NCBI RefSeq assembly: GCF_001758785.1
Contig: NZ_LROM01000151.1
Span: 1 to 38,520, forward strand
Source of the DNA: Duganella phyllosphaerae
GTDB taxonomy: Bacteria > Pseudomonadota > Gammaproteobacteria > Burkholderiales > Burkholderiaceae_D
Reading direction: 5' to 3'
DNA length: 38,520 nucleotides
Shown here: piece after piece, positions 25,532 to 32,945 of the stretch
Position numbering within the stretch: the first letter of the stretch is position 1
Layout: each line of letters begins with the position of its first letter
Notes under the pieces: generated by a model
Told to the model about the DNA's origin: nothing
The model's input: only the letters and a program-made list of their open reading frames with translations
Database searches by the model: none
Program-made: the position numbers and the translations under genes

Positions 25532-26044
25532 ATGAAAAAATTGATGCTAGCCTTTGGCGTGGTACACGCCATCACCGCCTTGCTGTTCGCCGCCGGCGGA
25601 CTGTGCCTGATCGTGATCGGCGCCCAGATCGGCTGGGAGGCGATGTCGGCCGGTGAAGCCGGCCTGACCGCCGCCCAGGACGTGATCGAGGCGATCGGCA
25701 TCCTGGCCGCCGCCGTGGTGGCCTTGCAGATAGCCGAAACCATCGTCGAGGAAGAAGTCGTGCGCGACGCCGACATCAGCGCGCCGACGCGTGTGCGCCG
25801 CTTCCTGTCGCGCTTTTTCGTGGTCGTGGTGGTCGCGCTCGGTATCGAAGGCCTGGTCGCGACGTTCCATGCCGTGCATGACGATTTGAGCGAGCTCGTT
25901 TATGCCGCAGCCCTGATTGCCAGCGTGGGCCTGTTGCTGGCGGCCTGGGGTGTGTTCGTGCATCTGAACCGCTCGGCCGAAGAACTGGAACCCGATGCGA
26001 TGCAGGATGCCAAGGACGAGGATGAGAAAGTCCAGGGCGAGTAA
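25532..26044 (+). CDS. Uncharacterised four-helix membrane protein
   Basis: 170 residues with four predicted transmembrane helices at about 6-32, 48-70, 92-113 and 125-146. Helix 2 is followed by an acidic ETIVEEEVVRDAD loop, and the C-terminal tail is strongly acidic (EELEPDAMQDAKDEDEK). The ATG follows an AGGACA ribosome site. I do not recognise the family. It stands alone between lysR and a convergent lpxR-like gene. Confidence 0.7.
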   Translation: MKKLMLAFGVVHAITALLFAAGGLCLIVIGAQIGWEAMSAGEAGLTAAQDVIEAIGILAAAVVALQIAETIVEEEVVRDADISAPTRVRRFLSRFFVVVVVALGIEGLVATFHAVHDDLSELVYAAALIASVGLLLAAWGVFVHLNRSAEELEPDAMQDAKDEDEKVQGE

Positions 26045-26063
26045 GCCAACCCCGGATGATGAT

Positions 26064-26095
26064 GGGGTCGGACCCTCCTGGGCTCGCCCCCTTTT
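26064..26095. repeat. GGGGTCGGACCC-family repeat (copy 2) with T-tract
   Basis: GGGGTCGGACCC at 26064-26075 copies one arm of the palindrome at 8422-8451. Here the second arm is degenerate (GGCTCGCCCC) and is followed by CTTTTT, so on the plus strand it could work as a terminator for the membrane-protein gene that ends at 26044. It again lies between convergent genes. Confidence 0.5.
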
Positions 26096-26110
26096 TGCTG
26101 GAGGGCAGCT

Positions 26111-27115
26111 TTAGCGCAGCGCGGTGGTGTAAGTGAGCGAACCGTAGGCCTTGCGCCGGCCGTTGCCGGTGGTCAGCGCGCTGGTGTTTTGCAGCGAGAA
26201 CGACAGCGACGAGTCGCCCCAGCCGTAGGCGATGCCGGCCTGGCCGATCAGCTGCGACTCGCGCAGCTCGGCGCGGGTACCGCCGGGCGGCAGGTCGTTG
26301 CTGATGCCGGCGTGCGAGAAGAAATGGTCGCCGTGCACGGCCAGGTACACCATCCAGCCACGGCCGAAAATCAACGGGTCGCCGCTGCGCGCCAGTTGCC
26401 GCACCGACGACGCATAGCTGTGTTTGAGCGACGTGCCGTAGCGCAGCATCATGCTGCCACCCAGTGACGACAGCATATTGCCGGCCTCGCCGCCGCCGAG
26501 CACGATCGCGTCTAGCGACGGCGCCGCGCTGTCGCCATCGCCGCTGGCAAAGCGCACCGCGCGGTAGCGCTCGATGCCGTACAGCAGCCGGTTCGAGACC
26601 TGGCTGTCCCAGCCCTGCGGCCGGGTCGAGCCGGTAATGCGGTGGATGAAGGTTTGCGCCTGGCGCGCACCCGAGGCCGGGCCGATCATGCCCAGGTTGA
26701 GGCTGAACATGTCGGCCACGTCGCCTTGCACCGACACCTGCGCCGCGCGCACCCACAGCGCACCCAGGTACGGTGCGTCCATCGGGTTCGGCTCCTTGGT
26801 GGTGATGTCGCGCGGGGTGATCATCACCTGGTTGAGCGAGATCGACGTCATCGCCGCCGGTCCCACCGCCAGCCACGGCGCCACCGGCGCCAGCAGCCAG
26901 TCCGGCGCCAGCGCGGTTTCGCCGGGCGTCGTGCTGCGAATATAGGCGACGGCCAGACCGTTGGTATAGCCGCCGCCGTCGGTGCCGGCAAATACATCGT
27001 TTTGCAGCATCACTGCCAGGTGCTTTTCTTCGGCGCGGGCAGTGCCGGCAGCGGCGAGCGCGCCCAGGGTGAGCAAGGCAACGGAGAGGCGCGCGGCAAG
27101 TGTTGTCGGTGTCAT
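26111..27115 (-). CDS. lpxR: LpxR-like lipid A deacylase family outer-membrane protein (DUF2219)
   Basis: 334 residues with a signal peptide (1-28, ending TARA). The mature start has the family motif QNDVFAGTDGGYTNGLAVAY, whose Asn-Asp and Thr-Asp residues correspond to the Salmonella LpxR catalytic and calcium-binding region. MIGPASGARQAQTFIHRITGSTRPQGWDSQVSNRLLYGIER follows, with the conserved GP, His and QGW. The rest is amphipathic strands of a 12-stranded barrel, ending TTALR. Salmonella LpxR removes the 3'-acyloxyacyl chain of lipid A in a calcium-dependent way. The same activity here is inferred; the symbol marks family membership. Confidence 0.8.
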   Translation of the reverse strand: MTPTTLAARLSVALLTLGALAAAGTARAEEKHLAVMLQNDVFAGTDGGGYTNGLAVAYIRSTTPGETALAPDWLLAPVAPWLAVGPAAMTSISLNQVMITPRDITTKEPNPMDAPYLGALWVRAAQVSVQGDVADMFSLNLGMIGPASGARQAQTFIHRITGSTRPQGWDSQVSNRLLYGIERYRAVRFASGDGDSAAPSLDAIVLGGGEAGNMLSSLGGSMMLRYGTSLKHSYASSVRQLARSGDPLIFGRGWMVYLAVHGDHFFSHAGISNDLPPGGTRAELRESQLIGQAGIAYGWGDSSLSFSLQNTSALTTGNGRRKAYGSLTYTTALR

Positions 27116-27308
27116 GTTGAGGTCAAAGAGGGAAGGGACGGTCGGCGGATTGCCGGTTCCATACCATCGAGTCTGCGGACCGGCTTGATGCCGGTCAAGC
27201 GAACTTGTCGCCCGAGCGTGAGAAAGGACACCGTGGAGGGCAAACGGTCATCACTTTGGGGGAGGTGTGCCATACCATGGGTAAGCCATCCCCCTTCTCA
27301 AAGTCTGG

Positions 27309-27869
27309 TCACTTCGATTTTGGCTTGCGCGCGAGGATGTCGGCGATTTGCTTCTTTTCCTTGTCGCTCGCCTTGCGCAGCAGCGTCTCGTGCTCTTCGG
27401 CCACGGCCACCGCGCGCTCGAGGTCGGGCGTGATGGCCGCCGACTTGCCGATCCGGTAGGTGACATAACCGGTCAGCAGGCAGGCTGCCAGTGCGCAGGC
27501 GATATAGCCGGCGTTCCACAGCGCGGCGCGGCCGTGGGCGCGCTGCAGGTCGCTGCACACGAGCTCAGCCTGTTTGCTGGCGGCGGTCAGTTGCCCGACT
27601 GCGGCGGCCACGGCTTTGTTGGCCGCCTCGGTGGCTGCGCGCGAGGCTTCGCGGGCGCTGGCCTCCACGATGGCGGCGGCGCGCGCTTCCACGTTGGCCG
27701 CTTCCGCGATGCGGCCGTCGATCTGGTTCAGGCTGATGTTGGCCATGCGGATCAGCTTGTCGCAGCTGGCCACCTGGCGCGTGAAATTCTGCAGGTCGGC
27801 CTGCAAGCGGTCGGCCTGGGTGTTGAAGAACTCGCCTTGCGGATGCGCGGTCAGGTCGTCTTTGTTCAT
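27309..27869 (-). CDS. Uncharacterised coiled-coil membrane protein
   Basis: 186 residues: an N-terminal helical segment (TQADRLQADLQNFTRQVASCDKLIRMANISLNQIDGRI), a long Ala/Glu-rich helix at about 50-110 likely to form a coiled coil, one transmembrane span at about 118-138 (AGYIACALAACLLTGYVTY), and a Lys-rich tail ending KPKSK. I know of no function. The architecture resembles mobilisation or phage-spanin-like membrane helpers, but no such genes surround it. The start at 27869 follows GGAAG; the open frame upstream crosses the terminator of the next gene. Confidence 0.65.
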   Translation of the reverse strand: MNKDDLTAHPQGEFFNTQADRLQADLQNFTRQVASCDKLIRMANISLNQIDGRIAEAANVEARAAAIVEASAREASRAATEAANKAVAAAVGQLTAASKQAELVCSDLQRAHGRAALWNAGYIACALAACLLTGYVTYRIGKSAAITPDLERAVAVAEEHETLLRKASDKEKKQIADILARKPKSK

Positions 27870-27884
27870 CAGGGCTTCCGATAG

Positions 27885-27919
27885 AAAAGGGGCGTGCTGC
27901 ACACCGTGCAACACGCCCC
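27885..27919 (-). terminator. Terminator of the PAP2 lipoprotein gene
   Basis: On the minus strand GGGGCGTG...CACGCCCC with an inner TGCAC/GTGCA continuation forms a 13-bp interrupted stem, followed by four T residues. It lies 22 bp after the stop of the gene at 27941-29881. Confidence 0.75.
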
Positions 27920-27940
27920 AATCATAACCCCAGGCGCGGA

Positions 27941-29881
27941 TTAGTTGGTGACCGTCAAAGTCAGCGTGGTGCCGCTGTAGGTCGGCGTGACCTTGGCAAA
28001 GCCCGCTACCGTGATGGTGGTGAACGTGCCTTGCAGGCGCCCGGCGTTCAGCACGGTGATGGTGTCGCCGGCTTTAGGCTTGTAGCTGCCCGGGAACTTG
28101 ACGTTCAACGCGCCGCCGCCGATGGTGGCGTCACCAGCCACGGTCATGCCGGCCTGGGTGGCGGACAGGGCGTTGATTTCCAGCGCGGTGGCGCCGGCCA
28201 GCTGGGTGTACTTGCCGCCCACCTTGACCGGGGTGGCCGCATTGGCGACCAGGGTGCCGCCGCTGACGTACACGTCGCCGGCGCCAAACGCAGCGGCGGA
28301 GATCGCTTCCAGGATGCCGGCGGTCAGCTCGGTGCCGCCGGTCCAGGTGTTGTTGCCACCCAGTTTCAGGGCGCCCGTGCCTTGCTTGACCAGCTTGCCG
28401 GTACCGTTGATGTCGTTACGCCAGCGGTCGGCCGCGTTGAAGCCGCCCTTGGTCGCATCCATATTGACCACGACATTGCCCTTGAAGGCGGCATAGCCGT
28501 CGGCCGCCGCGAACAGGTTCAAACGGCCCCAGCCTTCAGGATCGTCCATCACCGGGTAGCCGGAAGCGAGCGCGGTGGTTTTCAGCACCACGCGGCGCTG
28601 GTCGGCGCTCAGGTACGGCAAACGGGTTTCGATCAGCACTTCGGCGCCCTTCGGCACCACGGCTGCGGCGGTGGTGCTGGCGATTTGCGGGAAACCGTAG
28701 GTGCTGCGGCGGATGTAGTTGGCCTTGTTGGTAGCGTAGTCGGCAAAGCGGTCGGTGGCCAGGGTGCCCGATTGCGCGAACGACGCGTAGGTGGTGGCGG
28801 TGGTGGACGTGGCGGCCATCAGCGTGGTGTGGGCTTGGGCGTAGGCGTTGGCTTTCAGGGTTTGGTTGGCCGGATCGACCAGGTTGCCGGCGACGACCGC
28901 TTCGCCGTGGATACGGCCGCTCAATACGTCCAGCGGCGAGTGCATGCCAGCCAGGATGCGCGATTCGCCCAGTTCCAGGCCACGACTGAGGATTTCCTGG
29001 AAGCGCTCCGGCACCACGTAGGCCATCACCAGCGCGTTGCGCATCGCTTCGGCCGAGTGACCGCTGGTAAAGCCGCCATCGGTGGTCGGGGTCGGCGAGC
29101 GCGCCGGCAGCAGCGCCGGCACCACTTGCACCGCCGAGCTCCAGCGGTATGGCCGCGCGTACTTGTAGAAGCGCTTGGCCGGTTCGGTCGAACCATTGGC
29201 GCCGACCGAGTTGACGAAATCGACCACGGTGCCGAAGTTGGCGTTGGCAGTGCCGCCCACGCCGTTGTTGTTGCCGCCGTCGTTGTACAACACGGTGGTG
29301 GCGTCGGCCGGCACGGTGTTGATGGTGGTGGTTTGCTGGGTCGATGCGCGCCAGGCGCCGGTCAGCGGGCCCATGGCGTCGGTCACGCTATAGCCCTTGC
29401 CACGACGGTCGTCGAAGTAGGCCAGCGTGGCCTGGTCGGCGGTGCGGGTGGTGGTGGCCTTGACCACGTAGTCGATATTGTAGTTGTGGACAGTGGCGTT
29501 GCGGATGGTGCCGCCGTTGGTGCCGTCGTTCGGCACGCCGGTCCAGGCGGAGGCGGCCACGGCAGGGAAGGCGCCCACGGCCGGCGCGGTCTGGCCGGCA
29601 TCGACCAGCTGGGTCAGCGGGGTCCAGATGTCGAGCATGCCGGCCAGCACGCGCACGCCGGCGTTGGTCTCGAGCGTGGCGTAGCGGGCGTCGCCGCGCT
29701 GGTTGGTGGCGATGGTGTCGACAAACGCGGTCACGGCCGGTACCGGCGCCGACTCGGCTGCGCCCTGGTCGGCCGGTGCGGCCGGAATGACCAGCGGGCC
29801 TTCATGGTAGGTGCCACCGCAGGCGCTGAGCGCGATGGCGATGCTGAGGGCGAGGATGAGCGGGCGTGGCGAAACTTGCAT
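27941..29881 (-). CDS. Lipoprotein: PAP2-type acid phosphatase fused to an autotransporter-type beta repeat
   Basis: 646 residues. A lipoprotein signal peptide ends in the lipobox LSAC (Cys21). Residues from about 50 to 430 form a PAP2 / vanadium-haloperoxidase-type phosphatase: KRFYKYARPYRW (motif 1), GFTSGHSAEA (motif 2, catalytic His) and SRILAGMHSPLDVLSGR (motif 3, nucleophile His). After WGRLNLFAAADGY, residues about 475-646 contain an autotransporter-associated beta-strand repeat (LVKQGTGALKLGGNNTWTGGTELTAGIL) and a beta-helical tail with no translocator barrel. It should dephosphorylate a substrate in the periplasm or at the cell surface. The start at 29881 was preferred, since the ATG ten codons upstream has no ribosome site. 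It is divergent from czcI. Confidence 0.85.
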   Translation of the reverse strand: MQVSPRPLILALSIAIALSACGGTYHEGPLVIPAAPADQGAAESAPVPAVTAFVDTIATNQRGDARYATLETNAGVRVLAGMLDIWTPLTQLVDAGQTAPAVGAFPAVAASAWTGVPNDGTNGGTIRNATVHNYNIDYVVKATTTRTADQATLAYFDDRRGKGYSVTDAMGPLTGAWRASTQQTTTINTVPADATTVLYNDGGNNNGVGGTANANFGTVVDFVNSVGANGSTEPAKRFYKYARPYRWSSAVQVVPALLPARSPTPTTDGGFTSGHSAEAMRNALVMAYVVPERFQEILSRGLELGESRILAGMHSPLDVLSGRIHGEAVVAGNLVDPANQTLKANAYAQAHTTLMAATSTTATTYASFAQSGTLATDRFADYATNKANYIRRSTYGFPQIASTTAAAVVPKGAEVLIETRLPYLSADQRRVVLKTTALASGYPVMDDPEGWGRLNLFAAADGYAAFKGNVVVNMDATKGGFNAADRWRNDINGTGKLVKQGTGALKLGGNNTWTGGTELTAGILEAISAAAFGAGDVYVSGGTLVANAATPVKVGGKYTQLAGATALEINALSATQAGMTVAGDATIGGGALNVKFPGSYKPKAGDTITVLNAGRLQGTFTTITVAGFAKVTPTYSGTTLTLTVTN

Positions 29882-30000
29882 GTCGAGTCCAAGGCTGATG
29901 AAAGAGGCCATAGGGTAATGACCGGATGTGACGTCCTTGTTACAAGCGGGTCGCGGGATGAAAAAAATTCTTGCTGCACGTTGTTTGCTACAATCGGCGG

Positions 30001-30396
30001 GTGAAAAAATTCCTGCTCATTATTTTGCTGACCATCTTGCCGATCCAGTACGCCTGGTCGATGGCGGCCGTGTATTGCCAGCACGAGCAGTTGAATGAAA
30101 AGCACCCGGTCTCGCACTTCGGCCACCACGGCCACCAGCACCAGGCGCAAGCCGGCGACGAGGACGATGATCACCAGCCGGGCAAGACCAAGGTCCACAG
30201 CGACTGCGAAGTCTGCCATCACGCGGTGCAGGCCTCCGTGCTCGACGCGCCGGGTGTGGCCACGCCCGCCACCAGCAGTGGTTACGCGCCGCCCGCCACT
30301 GCCCAATATCTATCCCATATCGCCGAAGGGCCGCCCCGGCCCAATTGGCTGCTCGTTGCCGAGATAGGTTCTCGTGCGACGAGACCCTCGTTTTAG
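30001..30396 (+). CDS. czcI: CzcI-like periplasmic metal-resistance protein
   Basis: 131 residues: a signal peptide (VKKFLLIILLTILPIQYAWS, then MAA), a His-rich metal-binding stretch (HFGHHGHQHQ...DEDDDHQ) and a DCEVCHHAV motif. This matches CzcI, the small product at the head of czcICBA in Cupriavidus and related betaproteobacteria, thought to act in regulation of the operon. The GTG at 30001 gives the proper signal peptide; a TTG at 29971 would add ten unrelated residues. A TACAAT -10 element at 29989-29994 puts the predicted transcription start on or next to this GTG, so the mRNA may be leaderless. Confidence 0.82.
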   Translation: MKKFLLIILLTILPIQYAWSMAAVYCQHEQLNEKHPVSHFGHHGHQHQAQAGDEDDDHQPGKTKVHSDCEVCHHAVQASVLDAPGVATPATSSGYAPPATAQYLSHIAEGPPRPNWLLVAEIGSRATRPSF

Positions 30397-30444
30397 CCCT
30401 GACGCCACCGTCTCGTCGAACTTCCCCCACACCTGGAGAATTCG

Positions 30445-31668
30445 ATGGTCAAGTATTTCCTGCCGCTCTGGTTAGCGGCATGGCCGGCGCTCGCGCTGGC
30501 CGCCTCCGAGCCGGCTGCGCCGCTCACCTTGCACACCGCGCTGGCGCTCGCTGCCGAAGCCAATGCCGACCTGTCGGCCGCGCGCCACGAACTGGCGGCC
30601 ACCGACGGCGCCGTGCAGCAGGCCGGCCTGCTGCCCAACCCCACGCTCGAAGTCGAACGGGTCGACCGCAAGCGCGCCGACGATGCCCGGGAAACCACGT
30701 TTTTACTGAGCCAGCCGCTGGAACTGGGCGGCAAGCGCGGCGCCCGCATGCAGGCTGCCGAGCACACACGCGACAGCGCCGCCGCCGCGCTTGGCGCGCG
30801 CCAGGCCGAGATCCGCGCCAACGTCATCGACGCCTGGTTCGCGGTGCTGGCCGCGCAGGAGCAACTGCGGCTGGCGCAGGAATCGTCGGAGCTGGCGCAG
30901 CGCGCGGCGCAGGCGACCGGCCGCCGGGTTATCGCCGGCAAGGTCTCGCCAGTCGAAGAAACCCGCGCCAAGGTGGCCGCTGCCACGGTCACGCTGGAAC
31001 TGCTGCGCGCGCGCAGCGAACTGGCGGTGGCCCGTAAAAAGCTGGCGGCCATGTGGGGCAACCCTTCGCCGCGCTTCGACAAGGCCGATGGCGACATCGA
31101 CCTGCTGCCGTCGCTGCCCGACCAGGCGTTGCTGCACCACCGCCTGGCGCAGGCGCCGGCCATGGCGCTGGCGCGTTCGGAACTGGCGAGCCGGCAGTCG
31201 CTGGCGCAGGTGGAACTGTCCAAACGCGTGCCCGACATCACGCTCAACCTGGGCCGCAAGCGCTCGGAGGAACTGGGGCGCTCGCAGCTGATCGTGGGTT
31301 TCTCGGTGCCGCTGCCGCTGTTCGACCGCAACCAGGGCAATGTGCTGGAAACCGCGCGCCGGGTGGACAAGGCACGCGACGAATTGTCATCGACCGTGCT
31401 GCGGCTCGACTCGGAGCTGGCGCAGGCGCGCGAGGACTTCGACCTGGCCCGCGCGCAGGCGCTGGCGCTGCGCACCGACATCGTGCCCGGCGCGCAAAGT
31501 GCGTACGCGGCCGCTTCCACCGGTTTTGAAAACGGCAAGTTCGGCTTCCTCGACGTGCTCGACGCCCAGCGCACGCTGCTCGAAGCCCGGTCCCAATACC
31601 TGAACGCCCTGGCGCAGGCGCACCGCGCCCATGCCGCCATCATCCGCATCCTCGGAGCAGAACAATGA
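30445..31668 (+). CDS. czcC: Outer-membrane efflux protein CzcC (TolC family)
   Basis: 407 residues: a signal peptide ending ALALA, then the two helical repeats of outer-membrane factors (LHTALALAAEANADLSAARHELAATDGAVQQAGLLPNPTLEVE near the N-terminus and LDVLDAQRTLLEARSQYLNALAQAHRAHAAIIRILG at the C-terminus). The trimer forms the channel through which the Czc RND pump expels Zn, Co or Cd. It is preceded by a GGAG site and overlaps czcB by four bases (ATGA). Confidence 0.93.
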   Translation: MVKYFLPLWLAAWPALALAASEPAAPLTLHTALALAAEANADLSAARHELAATDGAVQQAGLLPNPTLEVERVDRKRADDARETTFLLSQPLELGGKRGARMQAAEHTRDSAAAALGARQAEIRANVIDAWFAVLAAQEQLRLAQESSELAQRAAQATGRRVIAGKVSPVEETRAKVAAATVTLELLRARSELAVARKKLAAMWGNPSPRFDKADGDIDLLPSLPDQALLHHRLAQAPAMALARSELASRQSLAQVELSKRVPDITLNLGRKRSEELGRSQLIVGFSVPLPLFDRNQGNVLETARRVDKARDELSSTVLRLDSELAQAREDFDLARAQALALRTDIVPGAQSAYAAASTGFENGKFGFLDVLDAQRTLLEARSQYLNALAQAHRAHAAIIRILGAEQ

Positions 31669-32930
31669 ACCAACGACAAAAAATCATTATCGCCGTCATG
31701 GCGGTGATCGGCCTGCTGCTGGCGGCGTGGATCCTGGTGCCCAAATCACCGGGGGACGCTCACGACGCCCACAACGACCACGGCAACGAAGGCGGCGAGC
31801 AAGCGCCGGCCAAAGCCGTGACTGCGGCAGCGGCGCCTGCGGGGGAACACGCGCACGAGGAGGGCGCGGAAAAAATCACCCTCGATGCCGCGCAAGTCAA
31901 AGCTGCCGGCATCGTGCTGGCCGCTGCCGCACCGGCAAAAATCAGCGTGGTCACCTCGCTGCCCGGCGAGATCCGTTTTAACGAAGACCGCACCGCCCAC
32001 GTGGTGCCCAAGCTGGCCGGCGTGGTGATGGAAGTGCACGCGGACCTGGGCCAGAGCGTGAAGCAAGGGCAGGTACTGGCGGTGATCGCCAGCAGCGGCC
32101 TGTCCGACCAGCGCAGCGAACTGCTGTCGGCGCAGCGCCGCCTGGCCCTGGCATCGACCACCCTCGAGCGCGAAAAACGCCTGTGGCAGGACAAGATCTC
32201 GGCCGAGCAGGATTATTTGCAGGCGCAGCAGGCCATGAGCGAGGCGGAGATCGCGGTGCAGAACGCGCGCCAGAAACTCGATGCCATCGGCGCCGGCGCT
32301 GGTTCCGGTACCGGTTCCGGTAAAAACCTGAGCCGCCTGGAACTGCGCGCGCCATTCTCCGGCGTGGTGATGGAAAAGCACCTGGCGCAGGGCGAGGCAG
32401 TCAAGGAAGACGCCATCGTCTTCACGCTGTCCGACCTCTCCACCGTGTGGGCCGAAATCGCCGTGCCGCCGCGCGACCTCAACCTGATGCGGGTGGGCGA
32501 GACGGTGACCGTCAAGGCCACCGCGTTTGCGGCGCAAGCGCAGGGCAAGATCATCTACGTGGGTGAGCTGCTGGGCGAGCAAACCCGCACCGCCAAGGCG
32601 CGCGTGGCGCTGGCCAACCCGGACCGCGCCTGGCGCCCGGGCCTGTTCATCACGGTCGATGTGCTGTCGGGGTCTGCCAGTAACAACGCCAATGCCGCCG
32701 ACGCCGCAGTGGCGGTGGCGGCCGACGCAGTGCAGATGGTCGAGGAAAAGCCGGTGGTGTTCGTGGAAGTCGCCGGCGGCTTCCAGGCCCAGCCGGTGAA
32801 ACTGGGACGCAGCGACGGCAAGATGACCGAAGTGCTCGCCGGCCTCAAGCCGGGCGCCCGCTACGTGGCTGCCGGCAGCTTCGTGCTCAAGGCGGAGCTG
32901 GGCAAAGACAGCGCCGAACACACCCACTAA
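31665..32930 (+). CDS. czcB: Membrane-fusion protein CzcB
   Basis: 421 residues. One N-terminal membrane helix (about 8-25) is followed by a His/Asp-rich segment (DAHDAHNDHGNEGG, later EHAHEEGAEK) likely to bind metal. Next come the lipoyl/hairpin core (VVPKLAGVVMEVHADLGQSVKQGQVLAVIASSG with a coiled-coil hairpin), the beta-barrel (LRAPFSGVVMEKHLAQGEAVKEDAIVFTLSDLSTVWAEI) and a C-terminal His-X-His (EHTH). It joins CzcA to CzcC across the periplasm. Start overlaps the czcC stop; czcA follows after 15 bp. Confidence 0.94.
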   Translation: MNQRQKIIIAVMAVIGLLLAAWILVPKSPGDAHDAHNDHGNEGGEQAPAKAVTAAAAPAGEHAHEEGAEKITLDAAQVKAAGIVLAAAAPAKISVVTSLPGEIRFNEDRTAHVVPKLAGVVMEVHADLGQSVKQGQVLAVIASSGLSDQRSELLSAQRRLALASTTLEREKRLWQDKISAEQDYLQAQQAMSEAEIAVQNARQKLDAIGAGAGSGTGSGKNLSRLELRAPFSGVVMEKHLAQGEAVKEDAIVFTLSDLSTVWAEIAVPPRDLNLMRVGETVTVKATAFAAQAQGKIIYVGELLGEQTRTAKARVALANPDRAWRPGLFITVDVLSGSASNNANAADAAVAVAADAVQMVEEKPVVFVEVAGGFQAQPVKLGRSDGKMTEVLAGLKPGARYVAAGSFVLKAELGKDSAEHTH

Positions 32931-32945
32931 AGACCGGAGAAACCC

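Noticed and set aside
28031..30004. A 657-codon plus-strand frame opposite the PAP2 lipoprotein
   Set aside because: Low-complexity Gly/Ala/Val/Arg shadow; the minus strand has a lipobox and catalytic motifs.
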